Positions 46,877 through 56,059 of a stretch of 64,000 nucleotides of DNA are shown here, one piece after another (position 1 is the first letter of the stretch; every line of letters starts with the position of its first letter). The position numbers and the translations under genes were made by a program. Source of the stretch: Pleurocapsales cyanobacterium LEGE 10410 (GTDB lineage Bacteria; Cyanobacteriota; Cyanobacteriia; Cyanobacteriales; Xenococcaceae); assembly GCA_015207195.1 (NCBI GenBank), contig JADEXJ010000001.1:1-64000 (forward strand), written 5' to 3'. The notes under the pieces are model-generated. The model was not told the origin of the DNA and made no database searches. It saw only the letters and a list, made by a program, of their open reading frames with translations.

Positions 46877-47509
46877 ATGATATTAACCAAACTACTTAAG
46901 TTGACTTCTAAACCTAAGCATCTTTTTCGCTTTCTCGGACAAAACAAATCACGATCGTTGTGGTCTTTAACCAAGCTTAGTCTCTGTTGTTTAATTTTAG
47001 TCGCTGGCTTCTTTCTTTGGTCTTCTCCCGCATCAGCTAGCATCAATGACGATCGCTACGAAGGTAACATTTACATTTTATATGCAGGAAATGGTTCTTT
47101 AGTTCCACCCCGCATGGATTTGCCGACCTCTCTAAAACGAGAAAAACCAGCTATCCTAGTATTTTACGTGGATGATAGCAGTGACTGTAAACAATTTTCA
47201 GGTTTGGTAACGCGCATTCAAGAATTTTACGGTCGAGCAGCCAGTATCATTCCCGTAAGTGTTGATTCCTTTACCGATCGAGATCAGTACACCCCAGAAG
47301 AACCAGCCTACTATTACAGTGGCGTTGTCCCAGAAACTGTGATCCTCGACCAAAAAGGTAAGGTCGTTTATGACGGCAAAGGACAAGTCCCCTACGAAGA
47401 GATCGATGATGCCTTACGGGAAGTTTTCGATCTGCTACCACGCTCTGAATCTCAGGTTCTAAAACGTCGCTCGTTTAACGAATACAATTCTGGCATGACC
47501 GAAGAATAA
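46877..47509 (+). CDS. Thioredoxin-fold thylakoid protein, photosystem I accumulation factor-like
   Basis: A 210-aa protein from ATG 46877. An N-terminal membrane segment (LCCLILVAGFFLWSSPASA) is followed by a lumen-facing domain: NIYILYAGNGSLVPPRMDLP, KREKPAILVFYVDDSSDCKQ, AASIIPVSVDSF and VPETVILDQKGKVVYDGKGQ. The thioredoxin position has DSSDC instead of CxxC, so redox activity is unlikely. I recall this family as a thylakoid factor for photosystem I accumulation, but that needs a database check. Its end (LLPRSESQVLKRRSFNEYN) is well conserved in cyanobacteria. Confidence 0.72.
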   Translation: MILTKLLKLTSKPKHLFRFLGQNKSRSLWSLTKLSLCCLILVAGFFLWSSPASASINDDRYEGNIYILYAGNGSLVPPRMDLPTSLKREKPAILVFYVDDSSDCKQFSGLVTRIQEFYGRAASIIPVSVDSFTDRDQYTPEEPAYYYSGVVPETVILDQKGKVVYDGKGQVPYEEIDDALREVFDLLPRSESQVLKRRSFNEYNSGMTEE

Positions 47510-47613
47510 GCAATTTACCACTACAATTCCTGAACTGTTGACGGCTGTTATTCCTCAGTCGTCATTTATAGTCGTTCTAATTAATTTCCTTACTTTTTCA
47601 AGTTACCGTTTCG

Positions 47614-47650
47614 GGGGAATGGGTAATGGGGAATGGGGAATGGGGAATAG
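47614..47650 (+). repeat. Heptamer tandem repeat GGGAATG, about 5 copies
   Basis: Near-perfect units (GGAATGG, GTAATGG, GGAATGG, GGAATGG, GGAATAG). Purine-rich, like the octamer array at 20543-20612, but with a different unit. Confidence 0.75.
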
Positions 47651-47741
47651 AGTATATTTGTTCGTATGGTTCTTATTTGGAATGACTATACTCTCGGTTA
47701 CCTATCAACTAAAAACCGAGAACTGGTAGGAAACAGACAAA

Positions 47742-47846
47742 CCATCTGCGTTTATCTTCTTGATGCAGTTGCTCATGGGGGAAACCCCCAAGACCGCACG
47801 TGACCGAAGGGAATCCTTTAGGGCATCGCTGTGTTCATCTGCGGAC
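47742..47846 (+). repeat. CATCTGTG-family repeat split by a 73-nt palindromic insert
   Basis: The left arm is CCATCTGCGTTTATCT (47742-47757), the insert 47758-47830, and the right arm GTGTTCATCTGCGGAC (47831-47846). The insert carries TGGGGG-AAA-CCCCCA followed by AAGACCGC and, near its end, an AAGG-GAAT-CCTT hairpin. There is no GxxExxY gene here. Confidence 0.7.
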
Positions 47847-47848
47847 TG

Positions 47849-48667
47849 CTATTTCCGAGAAGGCAAAACACACTCAACTAAAGGTTTAAACTTGGGTATC
47901 AATTCGCTGCGACAGACCCCCAAGCTGGGAATAGAAACTTCACCATAATCACGACCGATCTCCAAAGGAAATCTAGGCTTGTCGTCGATGAAGACAAATT
48001 CTCCCCCAGCAGCTTTAATAATTACCCATACCGCAGCGATATCCCAAATTTTGGGTGTAGCCTCGACTCCGCCGATCGCCACTCCCGCAGCTACCAAGAG
48101 CAAGTTATAGCTAGCAACCCCTAGCATTCTAACTTTGCAGGGGAAAGGCTGTTTAAAAATAGCTTTACTACGAGCGCAAAGGTTAAACAATTGACTTCCC
48201 CCAGGAAAGTCTTGGCTGGTATGTATCGGTCGATCGTTGAGATAAGCACCCGTATAGCCAGATAGTCCTGACTCGCCATACCAATAGCCATGAAAAGCTT
48301 GCTTCAAAGGCGGTACATAAACAAAACCAAAGACGGGAGTTCCTTGATAAAGTAAACCAAGAGAAATTGCCCAAATCGGCACACCACGAGTAAAGTTAGT
48401 CGTACCGTCTATGGGATCGACAATCCAACACCAATCGTTTTTAGGAAAAATCTGGACGGTTTCTTCGGTCACAACCCCATGATCGGGAAAAGTATCAGCG
48501 ATCGCCGTTCTAATCTGCTCATCTGCCCATTTATCCGCCTGAGTCACCAAACTGCCATCTTCTTTTTCACTTGCCTGAATCTTACCAAAATCTTGCATCA
48601 GGCGATCGCTCACCTGCTCGGTAGTTTGAACGCAGAAGTCTAGAACTCGATCCCAAAATTCATTCAT
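47849..48667 (-). CDS. Inositol monophosphatase family protein
   Basis: 272 aa. Metal-binding motifs of the lithium-sensitive phosphatase family are visible: GVVTEETV (Glu), WIVDPIDGTTNFTRG (motif A, D-P-I-D-G-T) and KIWDIAAVWVIIKAAGGEF (motif B, W-D-x-A). Substrates of this family include inositol-1-phosphate, histidinol phosphate and others; the specificity is not clear. The stop codon directly abuts the dispersed repeat at 47742-47846. Confidence 0.88.
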   Translation of the reverse strand: MNEFWDRVLDFCVQTTEQVSDRLMQDFGKIQASEKEDGSLVTQADKWADEQIRTAIADTFPDHGVVTEETVQIFPKNDWCWIVDPIDGTTNFTRGVPIWAISLGLLYQGTPVFGFVYVPPLKQAFHGYWYGESGLSGYTGAYLNDRPIHTSQDFPGGSQLFNLCARSKAIFKQPFPCKVRMLGVASYNLLLVAAGVAIGGVEATPKIWDIAAVWVIIKAAGGEFVFIDDKPRFPLEIGRDYGEVSIPSLGVCRSELIPKFKPLVECVLPSRK

Positions 48668-48685
48668 AGGTTGGTTAGTAATTGA

Positions 48686-49213
48686 TTAATTATCTGTATT
48701 TTTGAAGCGGTCTAGCAACTGATTTAATCTCTCACGATCGAGAGTCACCGTTATTTCCAATTTTTGTGCTTCGTCTCGCAATAATATTATCCCGTTATGA
48801 TCTTTTGCCGTGGCTGCTATTTGCGGATTGACTAAATTAAGCTTTTGATAGACAGTTTTTGGCAAACTAACACTAATTACTACCTGAGACTGAGATTGAG
48901 GAAAAACATATAGCTGTTGTTGTCTGAGATCCAATTCCAGCTTATTCGGAGTAATGTTGCGTTCCTCTGTAGTTTTATTGTTGCACCAATAAATGGTAAT
49001 TCCTCTAAGTTGAGGTGTTTGCAACACGAATTTCTCATCAAACTTTTGCGGTTGCCAATCAACATCTTGCAGATCGCCACTGGCGGGGATCAACCTTTGT
49101 CGCCAAACAACTTCTTTTGCTGCTAAATTCGACCACCAATTAGCGATCGCCGAAAGATGATCCGCATTATGAGAATCATTGCTATTTTGCTGCCAAATTA
49201 ACCGATCGCTCAC
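48686..49213 (-). CDS. Conserved hypothetical protein
   Basis: A soluble 175-aa protein with a GTG start that has AAGGAG 7 nt upstream, which makes the start firm. It is 18 bp upstream of the phosphatase gene and co-directional. I do not recognise a domain; it shows alternating beta-strand-like stretches (GITIYWCNNKT, QVVISVSLP, KLEITVTLDRERLNQLLDRF) and no signal peptide or membrane segment. Confidence 0.65.
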   Translation of the reverse strand: MSDRLIWQQNSNDSHNADHLSAIANWWSNLAAKEVVWRQRLIPASGDLQDVDWQPQKFDEKFVLQTPQLRGITIYWCNNKTTEERNITPNKLELDLRQQQLYVFPQSQSQVVISVSLPKTVYQKLNLVNPQIAATAKDHNGIILLRDEAQKLEITVTLDRERLNQLLDRFKNTDN

Positions 49214-49303
49214 TGTAAGACTCCTTATATTACTTATTGAGGCAGAAGAATGTTCTAAAATAGTAAATCGTAGAAAACACTAATAAAAGTAATATTCTTA
49301 AAT

Positions 49304-50395
49304 ATGTCAGTATTAGCGGCGATTTCAGTCGTGCTTCTATTAATCGTAGTCCACGAATTTGGTCATTTTGCAGCAGCACGGTTACAGAAAATCAGAGTCA
49401 ACCGTTTCTCGATTGGATTTGGACCTACTCTGTTAAAATACCAGGGTTCAGAAACAGAGTATGCAGTGAGAGCTATTCCCTTGGGGGGTTATGTGGGTTT
49501 TCCCGATGACGATCCCGACAGCAGCATTCCGCCAGATGACCCAAATTTACTACGTAATCGTCCTGTACTAGACAGAGCTATTGTTATCAGTGCTGGGGTA
49601 ATTGCTAACCTGATTTTTGCTTATTTTCTGTTGGTCGGTCAAGCAGCCACAATCGGATTTCAGGAGATTAATTACCAGCCAGGAGTATTAGTACCACAGC
49701 TATTGAATGAAGCTGAATCTGCTGCTGCTCAAGCGGGAGTAAAGCCTGGAGACATTATTTTGCAAATCGATAATGTAAAATTGGACGATTCAGCCAATGC
49801 GCTGGAAAACTTGAGAAAAACTATTCAAAAATCACCCAATAGACCTTTAGAGCTGACGATCAAGCGAGATACTGAGACTGTTACTTTAGATGTTGTGCCA
49901 GAGGCAGGACAAGATGGTAAAGGTAAAATTGGCGTAATGTTAGCACCCAACGGAGATATTGTGCGTCGCCGTGCCAGTAATTTCCTTGAAGCTTTTGCTG
50001 CTGGAGCTAATGAGTTTCAAAGAATCGTTCAGCTAACAATCAAAGGATTTTGGCAGCTAATAAGTAACTTTAGTGAAAATGCGCAACAGGTTGCAGGACC
50101 AGTAGCAATTGTCGCGGTGGGTGCAGAACTTGCTCGTAACGACCTGGGTAACTTGTTTCAGTTTGGAGCTTTAATCAGCATTAACTTAGCAATTATTAAT
50201 ATTTTGCCTTTACCTGCTTTGGATGGTGGTCAATTAGCGTTTTTGACCGTAGAGGGAGTTACAGGAAAACCTTTACCTAGCAAACTGCAAGATGGCATCA
50301 TGCAAACTGGTTTGGTTTTGTTACTTAGCCTGGGCGTATTTATTATTGTTAGAGATACGGTTAATTTGGCGTTTTTCCAGAATCTATTTCAGTAA
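49304..50395 (+). CDS. rseP: Site-2 protease family zinc metalloprotease (RseP-like)
   Basis: An inner-membrane protease that cuts membrane-bound regulators. 363 aa. The zinc motif VVHEFGHFAAARL has H17-E18-x-x-H21. A single PDZ domain lies at about residues 115-210 (GVKPGDIILQIDNVKLD). The second active-site motif NILPLPALDGGQLAF is near residue 300. About four membrane segments, normal for the RseP/EcfE family. The substrate is unknown. nth starts 4 bp after its stop. Confidence 0.9.
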   Translation: MSVLAAISVVLLLIVVHEFGHFAAARLQKIRVNRFSIGFGPTLLKYQGSETEYAVRAIPLGGYVGFPDDDPDSSIPPDDPNLLRNRPVLDRAIVISAGVIANLIFAYFLLVGQAATIGFQEINYQPGVLVPQLLNEAESAAAQAGVKPGDIILQIDNVKLDDSANALENLRKTIQKSPNRPLELTIKRDTETVTLDVVPEAGQDGKGKIGVMLAPNGDIVRRRASNFLEAFAAGANEFQRIVQLTIKGFWQLISNFSENAQQVAGPVAIVAVGAELARNDLGNLFQFGALISINLAIINILPLPALDGGQLAFLTVEGVTGKPLPSKLQDGIMQTGLVLLLSLGVFIIVRDTVNLAFFQNLFQ

Positions 50396-50399
50396 CTGA

Positions 50400-51119
50400 A
50401 TGGCGAGTGATATTTCTGCTAACCCAGAGCAAAAGCCAACAGCCAAGGCAAAAAGAACGGGCAAGCGATCGCCAAGTAAGGCAATCAAACAGCGATCGCT
50501 TGCTATCTATAGTTTGTTATCAAGTCTTTATCCTGATGCCACCTGTAGTCTAAACTATCAAACCCCCGTCCAGCTTTTGGTGGCAACGATACTTTCTGCG
50601 CAATGCACTGATGAACGGGTTAATAAAGTAACTCCAACGTTGTTTGAGCGGTTTCCCGATGCTGTTGCCTTGGCGGGGTGCGATCGCTCTGAGTTAGAGA
50701 GCTTAATCCGTTCTACGGGCTTTTTTCGCAATAAAGCCAAAAATATTCAGGCTGCTTGTCAAATGATCGTTACCGACTTTGAGGGAGAAGTTCCTCAAGA
50801 GATGGAACAGCTCTTAAAATTGCCAGGAGTAGCCCGTAAAACCGCTAACGTAGTTTCTGCCCATGCTTACGGCAACATTCAAGGGGTTACGGTAGATACC
50901 CACGTCAAACGCCTGAGTAATCGTTGGAAATTGACTAAATCTGACAAACCGCTTCAAATTGAACGAGACTTGATGGCTTTAATCCCCCAGCCAGAATGGG
51001 AAAACTTTTCAATTCGCACCATCTATCACGGCAGAGCAGTATGTAAAGCTCGCAAACCTTTATGCGAAATCTGTGAGCTGGCTCATCTGTGTCCTTCAGC
51101 AACAAAATATTTAAATTAG
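50400..51119 (+). CDS. nth: Endonuclease III (Nth)
   Basis: A DNA glycosylase/AP lyase that removes oxidised pyrimidines. 239 aa with a basic N-terminal extension (about 30 residues). Key parts: VATILSAQCTDERVNKVTP, the helix-hairpin-helix LLKLPGVARKTANVV with the catalytic Lys, and VDTHVKRLSNR with the catalytic Asp. The [4Fe-4S] cluster is C-x6-C-x2-C-x5-C (CKARKPLCEICELAHLC). It is close behind the RseP-like gene, so co-transcription is likely. Confidence 0.95.
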   Translation: MASDISANPEQKPTAKAKRTGKRSPSKAIKQRSLAIYSLLSSLYPDATCSLNYQTPVQLLVATILSAQCTDERVNKVTPTLFERFPDAVALAGCDRSELESLIRSTGFFRNKAKNIQAACQMIVTDFEGEVPQEMEQLLKLPGVARKTANVVSAHAYGNIQGVTVDTHVKRLSNRWKLTKSDKPLQIERDLMALIPQPEWENFSIRTIYHGRAVCKARKPLCEICELAHLCPSATKYLN

Positions 51120-51129
51120 ACCGAGGTTA

Positions 51130-51166
51130 GAAAAGAAAAAGAAGCACGTCATGCGACTGTGCTTCT
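51130..51166 (-). terminator. Rho-independent terminator for the rhomboid gene
   Basis: AGAAGCAC (51140-51147) pairs with GTGCTTCT (51159-51166), extended inside by GTC and GAC. On the minus strand the stem is followed by a T-rich tract (TTTTTCTTTTC). It lies between the convergent nth and rhomboid genes, about 200 nt after the rhomboid stop. Confidence 0.6.
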
Positions 51167-51368
51167 CCCAACTATATTACCGAGTTGATAGTAATAACAA
51201 ACTATTCATTTGTTATCACTAATTTTTATTATTTCATAACTCGTTTGTAATTTAACAAACTTCACCAAATCTTTGCTCTAAGTATATTTTGAAGATACAT
51301 CCCCTTACACTTCGTAGCCAAGGATAGCTATGGGCTTTTAGTTGTTTGCTGGTGACTATCAAAATAAC

Positions 51369-51962
51369 TTACCCATGAAATTTCTTTTCTTTAGCAATCA
51401 TTCTAGCAGCGATCGCTCCACCAATAAAGCCGAACAGGTGTCCTTGCCAAGAGACTCCCGTTTGTGAAGGAAATACGCCGTAAATAAAACCACCATAAGC
51501 TATGGCGACGAATACCGATAGGGCGATTGAAGGAAAGTTCTTTTGAAAATATCCTCGCAACAGCAAAAAGCCTAAATAACCATAAATCAGAATACTGGCA
51601 CCGATATGAACCGAATTAGCTCCGCCAAATACCCAAACACCAATCCCACCAACTAGCGCGCTAACCAAAGAGACAATAAAAAAGTCGCTTGTTTCCTGGA
51701 TCATAGTCAACCATCCCAAAGTAAGAAAAGGGATCGTGTTAGCCATCAAATGTCCAAATCCGCCATGGAGTAGGGGGGCAAATAAAATTCCTAATAGTCC
51801 AATTGTTTCACGAGGCTGTATGCCGTACTGATCTAAGCTGTTGTTAAAAACAAAAAAATCAAGAATTTCGATCGCCCAAAATACAGCGATCGATGCTAAT
51901 AAAATTTTAAATTCTTTCAAAACTGGTTTCTGTCTTGCTGACTTCCGATAATAGCTACTCAT
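51369..51962 (-). CDS. Rhomboid family intramembrane serine protease
   Basis: 197 aa with about six membrane segments. APLLHGGFGHLMANTIPFL is the HxxxN-containing TM2 motif. The catalytic Ser is in SVHIGASILIYGYLG (GxSxxxxG type) and the catalytic His in WQGHLFGFIGGAIAAR. Substrates are unknown; in bacteria rhomboids trim membrane proteins. It is transcribed away from psbU. Confidence 0.88.
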   Translation of the reverse strand: MSSYYRKSARQKPVLKEFKILLASIAVFWAIEILDFFVFNNSLDQYGIQPRETIGLLGILFAPLLHGGFGHLMANTIPFLTLGWLTMIQETSDFFIVSLVSALVGGIGVWVFGGANSVHIGASILIYGYLGFLLLRGYFQKNFPSIALSVFVAIAYGGFIYGVFPSQTGVSWQGHLFGFIGGAIAARMIAKEKKFHG

Positions 51963-52422
51963 GTTTAATTATAAATTATCTACCTATAAACTTATGGGCA
52001 AAATTGAGCGGGTAAATAGTACTTTTCTTGGAAAGACTATGCTTGCGTCCACTTCATCAAAATTTCCTGACTTGATGCTGCTTTTCTATTCGGCTGTCGC
52101 TCAATTTATCGATTTGAGATCTTTGAACCCTAACAGCAAAAGAACCAAGACTCGGTTGAGTAAGAGCAAACAAACTGTTTAATTATGTATACGATTGACC
52201 TGTTTTGTCGAGCAGCAAACCTACTAATTAAAACTTAGTATTCAAAAAATGTGTTGAAAGAATTATGATATATATACAATGCTATCTATTACGTGGTTTA
52301 GTTTGTCTACCAGACACAAAAACCGCAATAAAGAGAAAATAGAAAACAAAAATTAATATTTATTGAGAAAAAGTACTTCTCTGTAGATAACATATCTTTA
52401 GATCAGGAGGAATTAAAATTAA

Positions 52423-52833
52423 ATGAAGAGATTGATCGGCATTTTAGCAGCCTTGTTGTTGGCTATAGGTTCTTGGGGATTTGCAGGCGCAGCCCAAGCA
52501 AACGAAATGGACTTGTTTACCTCACAGCCTTCAACGCTGTTGGCTCGTATAAACACAGCAGATGCTAAACGCCAAGAGTTAATCAAAGGTAAGCTCGACC
52601 TTAACAACAGCGATGTTAGAGAGTTTCGTAAGCTAAGAGGATTTTATCCCAGCCTAGCCAGCAAAATTATCCAAAATGCACCTTACGACGAAGTTGAAGA
52701 TGTTTTAGAAATTCCTGGCTTGAGTGACAGCCAACGAGAGCGTTTGCAGGCAAACTTAGAGCAGTTTTTTGTTACAGACATGGAAGCTTCGATGAATGCT
52801 GGAGGCGATCGCTATAACCCTGGACTATATTAA
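52423..52833 (+). CDS. psbU: Photosystem II extrinsic protein PsbU (12 kDa)
   Basis: A lumenal subunit that stabilises the oxygen-evolving complex of photosystem II. 136 aa with a signal peptide (MKRLIGILAALLLAIGSWGF, cleavage near AQA-N). The mature helix-hairpin-helix protein has KLDLNNSDVREFRKLRGFYP, LASKIIQNAPYDEVEDVLEI and PGLSDSQRERLQANLEQFFV. AGGAGGAA precedes the ATG, a very strong ribosome site. A terminator follows, so it is monocistronic. Confidence 0.96.
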   Translation: MKRLIGILAALLLAIGSWGFAGAAQANEMDLFTSQPSTLLARINTADAKRQELIKGKLDLNNSDVREFRKLRGFYPSLASKIIQNAPYDEVEDVLEIPGLSDSQRERLQANLEQFFVTDMEASMNAGGDRYNPGLY

Positions 52834-52915
52834 ATAACAATTAATAATTATTGTCTTGCTCGACAGTTGCCTGTCGTCATCTGTCGCCAAAAGTAACTTG
52901 GTGATTTGTAATTTC

Positions 52916-52945
52916 AACCACGTTTGTTAATCAGACGTGGTTTTT
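52916..52945 (+). terminator. Rho-independent terminator after psbU
   Basis: AACCACGT (52916-52923) pairs with ACGTGGTT (52935-52942), an 8-bp stem with an 11-nt loop followed by a T-run. A second small palindrome, CGACAG-TTGC-CTGTCG (52861-52876), lies just before it. Confidence 0.8.
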
Positions 52946-52999
52946 CAGTCGCTATATGGCATGATAAAACCCAGTCTAGATGTGTCAGAATAATTAAAA

Positions 53000-54631
53000 T
53001 TGAATTATCCTAAGTTCGATGTCATAGTAGTCGGTTCAGGAGCAGCAGGGCTTTACGGTGCTTTGTGTCTGCCCAATAAGTTCAAAGTTGCCCTAATTAC
53101 CAAAGACAAGCTCAATACAGGAGCGAGCGATTGGGCGCAGGGCGGAATTGCAGCAGCGATCGGTCGAGATGATTCTCCGCAACTACATCTAGGCGATACC
53201 TTAAAAGCTGGCGCGGGACTATGCGATCGCAGTTCAGTACAATTTCTAGTCGAAAATGCTGCTGATTCAATCAAGTCTCTGGTAGAAATGGGAGTTGCTT
53301 TTGATCGCCATCAGAGTAGGCTATCGATGACTCTTGAGGCTGCTCATTCCCGTCCCCGTGTGCTACACGCTGCCGACACTACAGGTAGAGCGATTGTGGC
53401 AACCCTAGCCCAACAGGTGTTACAGCGGGAAAATATTCAAGTAATGTCCCAAGCTTTTGCACTTCAACTATGGCTAGACCAAAAGACCAATAGCTGTCGG
53501 GGAATCAGCGTTTTAAAAGAAGGCAAAATAACCTGGATTCAATCTTCGGCAGTAATTTTGGCGACAGGCGGGGGAGGACAGGTGTTTTCCCAAACAACTA
53601 ATCCCGTAGTGAGTACGGGAGACGGAGTTGCGATCGCCTGGCGTAGTGGTGCAATTATTAAAGACCCAGAATTCGTGCAGTTTCATCCCACAGCTTTAAC
53701 CGTGCCAGGCGCACCGCGTTTTTTGATCAGCGAAGCAGTCAGAGGAGAAGGAGCGCATCTAATCGACAGTAGTGGACGGCGTTTCCTCAGCGACTATCAT
53801 CCAGATGGAGAATTAGCTCCTAGAGATGTGGTAAGTCGAGCTATTTTTACTCACCTGCAAAAAACGGGAGAAAGCAACGTTTATCTCGATCTTCGACCAA
53901 TCCCCGCAGATCGAATCCGCTATCGCTTTCCCAATATCATTCGTGTTTGTCAACATTGGGATGTAGACTTGTTTACCAAACCGATCCCCGTCGCCCCAGC
54001 TGCTCACTATTGGATGGGGGGTATTGCAGTAGACACGATGAATCAAACCTCAATTCCTGGACTATATGCTGTGGGTGAAACCGCTAGTACAGGAGTTCAC
54101 GGGGCAAATCGCCTAGCAAGTAATTCCTTACTCGAATGTGTAGTTTACGCTGCCCAACTTGCCAAATTAGAGCTTAGTCCAATTTCTCCCCTCGCAGCAC
54201 CTAAGATTGAAGCAATTACTGCCAATTGGGAATCAGAAATAGAGCTAGTTAGCTTAATTAGAAATCAACTACCAGATCTGATGTGGAAAAGTGCAGGAAT
54301 CTGCCGTACCGCCGAAGTTATGGAAGAGGCGATCGCAGCAGTAGCTTCTTGGCGATCGCAGCTTAAAAGTTTGCCTCTCAATCAATACGTAAATAGTCTA
54401 GTTCCTAGCCAACAATTTGAATTAAACTCTGTTGAGGCTCAATCGCAGTTAAAACTATATGCAGAAACGCTCAATTTACTAGATATTGCCTATTTAATTC
54501 TCAAAAGTGCTGCTTTTCGTACTGAAAGCCGAGGGGGACATTATCGTCTGGACTATCCTGCTACTTCTGCCGACTGGTCACAACATACGGTTATTCAACA
54601 AGAACAATGGCATAAATCGCCTCTAAACTGA
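53000..54631 (+). CDS. nadB: L-aspartate oxidase NadB
   Basis: FAD enzyme that makes iminoaspartate for NAD synthesis. 543 aa, TTG start without a clear ribosome site. The dinucleotide-binding motif FDVIVVGSGAAGLYGALCL is at residues about 6-24. TGASDWAQGGIAAAIG, the catalytic-region FVQFHPTAL, RFLISEAVRGEGAHL and HYWMGGIAVD follow, and the late TSTGVHGANRLASNSLLECV-type segment is present. This matches the aspartate oxidase branch of the fumarate-reductase family. Confidence 0.93.
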   Translation: MNYPKFDVIVVGSGAAGLYGALCLPNKFKVALITKDKLNTGASDWAQGGIAAAIGRDDSPQLHLGDTLKAGAGLCDRSSVQFLVENAADSIKSLVEMGVAFDRHQSRLSMTLEAAHSRPRVLHAADTTGRAIVATLAQQVLQRENIQVMSQAFALQLWLDQKTNSCRGISVLKEGKITWIQSSAVILATGGGGQVFSQTTNPVVSTGDGVAIAWRSGAIIKDPEFVQFHPTALTVPGAPRFLISEAVRGEGAHLIDSSGRRFLSDYHPDGELAPRDVVSRAIFTHLQKTGESNVYLDLRPIPADRIRYRFPNIIRVCQHWDVDLFTKPIPVAPAAHYWMGGIAVDTMNQTSIPGLYAVGETASTGVHGANRLASNSLLECVVYAAQLAKLELSPISPLAAPKIEAITANWESEIELVSLIRNQLPDLMWKSAGICRTAEVMEEAIAAVASWRSQLKSLPLNQYVNSLVPSQQFELNSVEAQSQLKLYAETLNLLDIAYLILKSAAFRTESRGGHYRLDYPATSADWSQHTVIQQEQWHKSPLN

Positions 54632-54633
54632 GC

Positions 54634-55194
54634 TTATTTTTTTCTGTTCAAATTACGATGTCGCGATCGCGCACGCCAGCGTTTTAAAATTGCCAGACTA
54701 TAAAAGTAAGCAATAGTAGCCAAAATCATCCCGACTACAAAGCTGCCTACGAGCAGAGTGACTGCAAAAGTTGAGCCTAATTCCTTAAAAGCAGTAAAGG
54801 AATTCAGGTCTAGGGGTGGTAACGTAGCATCATCTATTCCTAGCAACAATTTACCGATTTTATAATTAAAAACAAAAATTGGTACATAGGTTAGAGGATT
54901 GCTAATCCAGGTGGCAGCTACTGCTGCGACTCTACTCCCGCGACACACAGTAGCCAAAATAATACCAAGCAAACTTTGTAAACCAAAAAAAGGAAAGCAG
55001 CCAGCAAAAACCCCAACAGCCAAACCTTTAGCTACTGCTGTTGGGTTGCCACGCAATCTTAACAGTCTTAAATAGATCGAGCGACAACGCCTGGCAAGCC
55101 AAAATTTTCGGCGATACTTGCGATGTTTATAGCGATAGTTCGGAGGTTTCAAAACATTCGACGATGGCGAACTACGATCAAAATTCTGGCTCAT
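54634..55194 (-). CDS. DUF2062 membrane protein
   Basis: About 186 aa from ATG 55194; 14 more codons lie in frame upstream but no better start is seen. Core: NPTAVAKGLAVGVFAGCFPF, FGLQSLLGIILATVCRGSRV and AATWISNPLTYVPIFVFNYK, which is the DUF2062 pattern (three to four membrane segments with a conserved Asn-Pro). A basic, Arg/Tyr-rich N-terminus. Function unknown. It converges with nadB, 2 bp apart. Confidence 0.82.
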   Translation of the reverse strand: MSQNFDRSSPSSNVLKPPNYRYKHRKYRRKFWLARRCRSIYLRLLRLRGNPTAVAKGLAVGVFAGCFPFFGLQSLLGIILATVCRGSRVAAVAATWISNPLTYVPIFVFNYKIGKLLLGIDDATLPPLDLNSFTAFKELGSTFAVTLLVGSFVVGMILATIAYFYSLAILKRWRARSRHRNLNRKK

Positions 55195-55273
55195 GTTAAA
55201 AGCGAATAGTATGCCATTAAGAAAAATAACGGGCAATCTATTTTCACTTCATAAATACAGGGTAAAATATTCT

Positions 55274-56059
55274 TTATTTCTTTGCTGGAGCTGGCTTTTC
55301 TTCGACGTTAACTCGATGAGCGATCATCGTAATACCATCTCCTCGAACCAAAATAGCCGAAAGCCAGTTGCTGTCGGGGAGCAAGGGAGCTATCGCCGTC
55401 TTGTATATTCCTCCCGCTGGTAACGGTTCTAATTCTAATGCTGGAGGGTTGAGATATAGATTACTCGCAGTTTTGTTTTCTTGCACCCCTCCCAATAAAA
55501 CTCTATCCCCCAAGGGTTGATTGACAATTAGGTCAAAATTATACCGCTGTCCCGTTGTAACTGTTGTTGGAGCAGAAATTTGCACTTGAGGCGGATTTTC
55601 TCCAGAAGTCAGTCGAGACTGCTCGGAAAGAATTTCCTGACGAACTAATTTCTGTTGCTCAAAATATTGACGGGATCTAATGGTTGAGTTTAAGCGCACT
55701 ATCCTACCATTATTGTTTTGAACGCCTCGAACTGTGGTTTTAGTTTCTGCTACTAGCTGCCCTCCTTGTTCCGACCAAGATTCGATCTCTGTATTGTATT
55801 TGAGTCGAGGATAGGTTTTCCACATCTGGGTCAATGCTTTAGCTAAAGTATCGACGTTCAAACCATCGGTATGAGTAAAATCTTGACTGTAATATTCAAG
55901 CACTTCTTCAATATTTTTGTCATTGGCAGCTTGTTCGATGCTCTCTACTATCTCGGTTAGTTCTTCTGGTGCAGTGGCGACACTTTCTGCTCGACTTAGG
56001 TTAGCCCATCCAGTAATAATTCCTAAATTTAGCAATAAAGCAGTAGTGAATCTTTTCAT
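55274..56059 (-). CDS. Exported NTF2-like (SnoaL-type) domain protein
   Basis: About 261 aa from ATG 56059 (MKRFTTALLLNLGI). An N-terminal signal peptide (cleavage near SRAES) precedes an NTF2-like fold at about residues 30-150 (VESIEQAANDKNIEEVLEYY, FTHTDGLNVDTLAKALTQMW). The second half (about 165-255) is a beta-rich region with QISAPTTVTTGQRYNFDLIV. I do not know the function; a periplasmic or lumenal binding role is possible. Confidence 0.7.
   Translation of the reverse strand: MKRFTTALLLNLGIITGWANLSRAESVATAPEELTEIVESIEQAANDKNIEEVLEYYSQDFTHTDGLNVDTLAKALTQMWKTYPRLKYNTEIESWSEQGGQLVAETKTTVRGVQNNNGRIVRLNSTIRSRQYFEQQKLVRQEILSEQSRLTSGENPPQVQISAPTTVTTGQRYNFDLIVNQPLGDRVLLGGVQENKTASNLYLNPPALELEPLPAGGIYKTAIAPLLPDSNWLSAILVRGDGITMIAHRVNVEEKPAPAKK

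Larger units (their letters stand above)
47510..47848. other. 339-bp gap holding two kinds of repeats
   Basis: It contains a heptamer array (GGGAATG type, about 47614-47650) and a copy of the CATCTGTG repeat split by a 73-nt palindromic insert (47742-47846). No gene; the frames that cross it are made of repeats. Confidence 0.6.

Noticed and set aside
47538-47948. Two 62-63 codon plus-strand frames across the repeat gap
   Set aside because: Encoded by the heptamer array and by the palindromic insert; no family match and no ribosome site.
51961-52182. 73-codon plus-strand frame between the rhomboid gene and psbU
   Set aside because: Overlaps the rhomboid start, no ribosome site, and the composition is not protein-like or similar to a known family.
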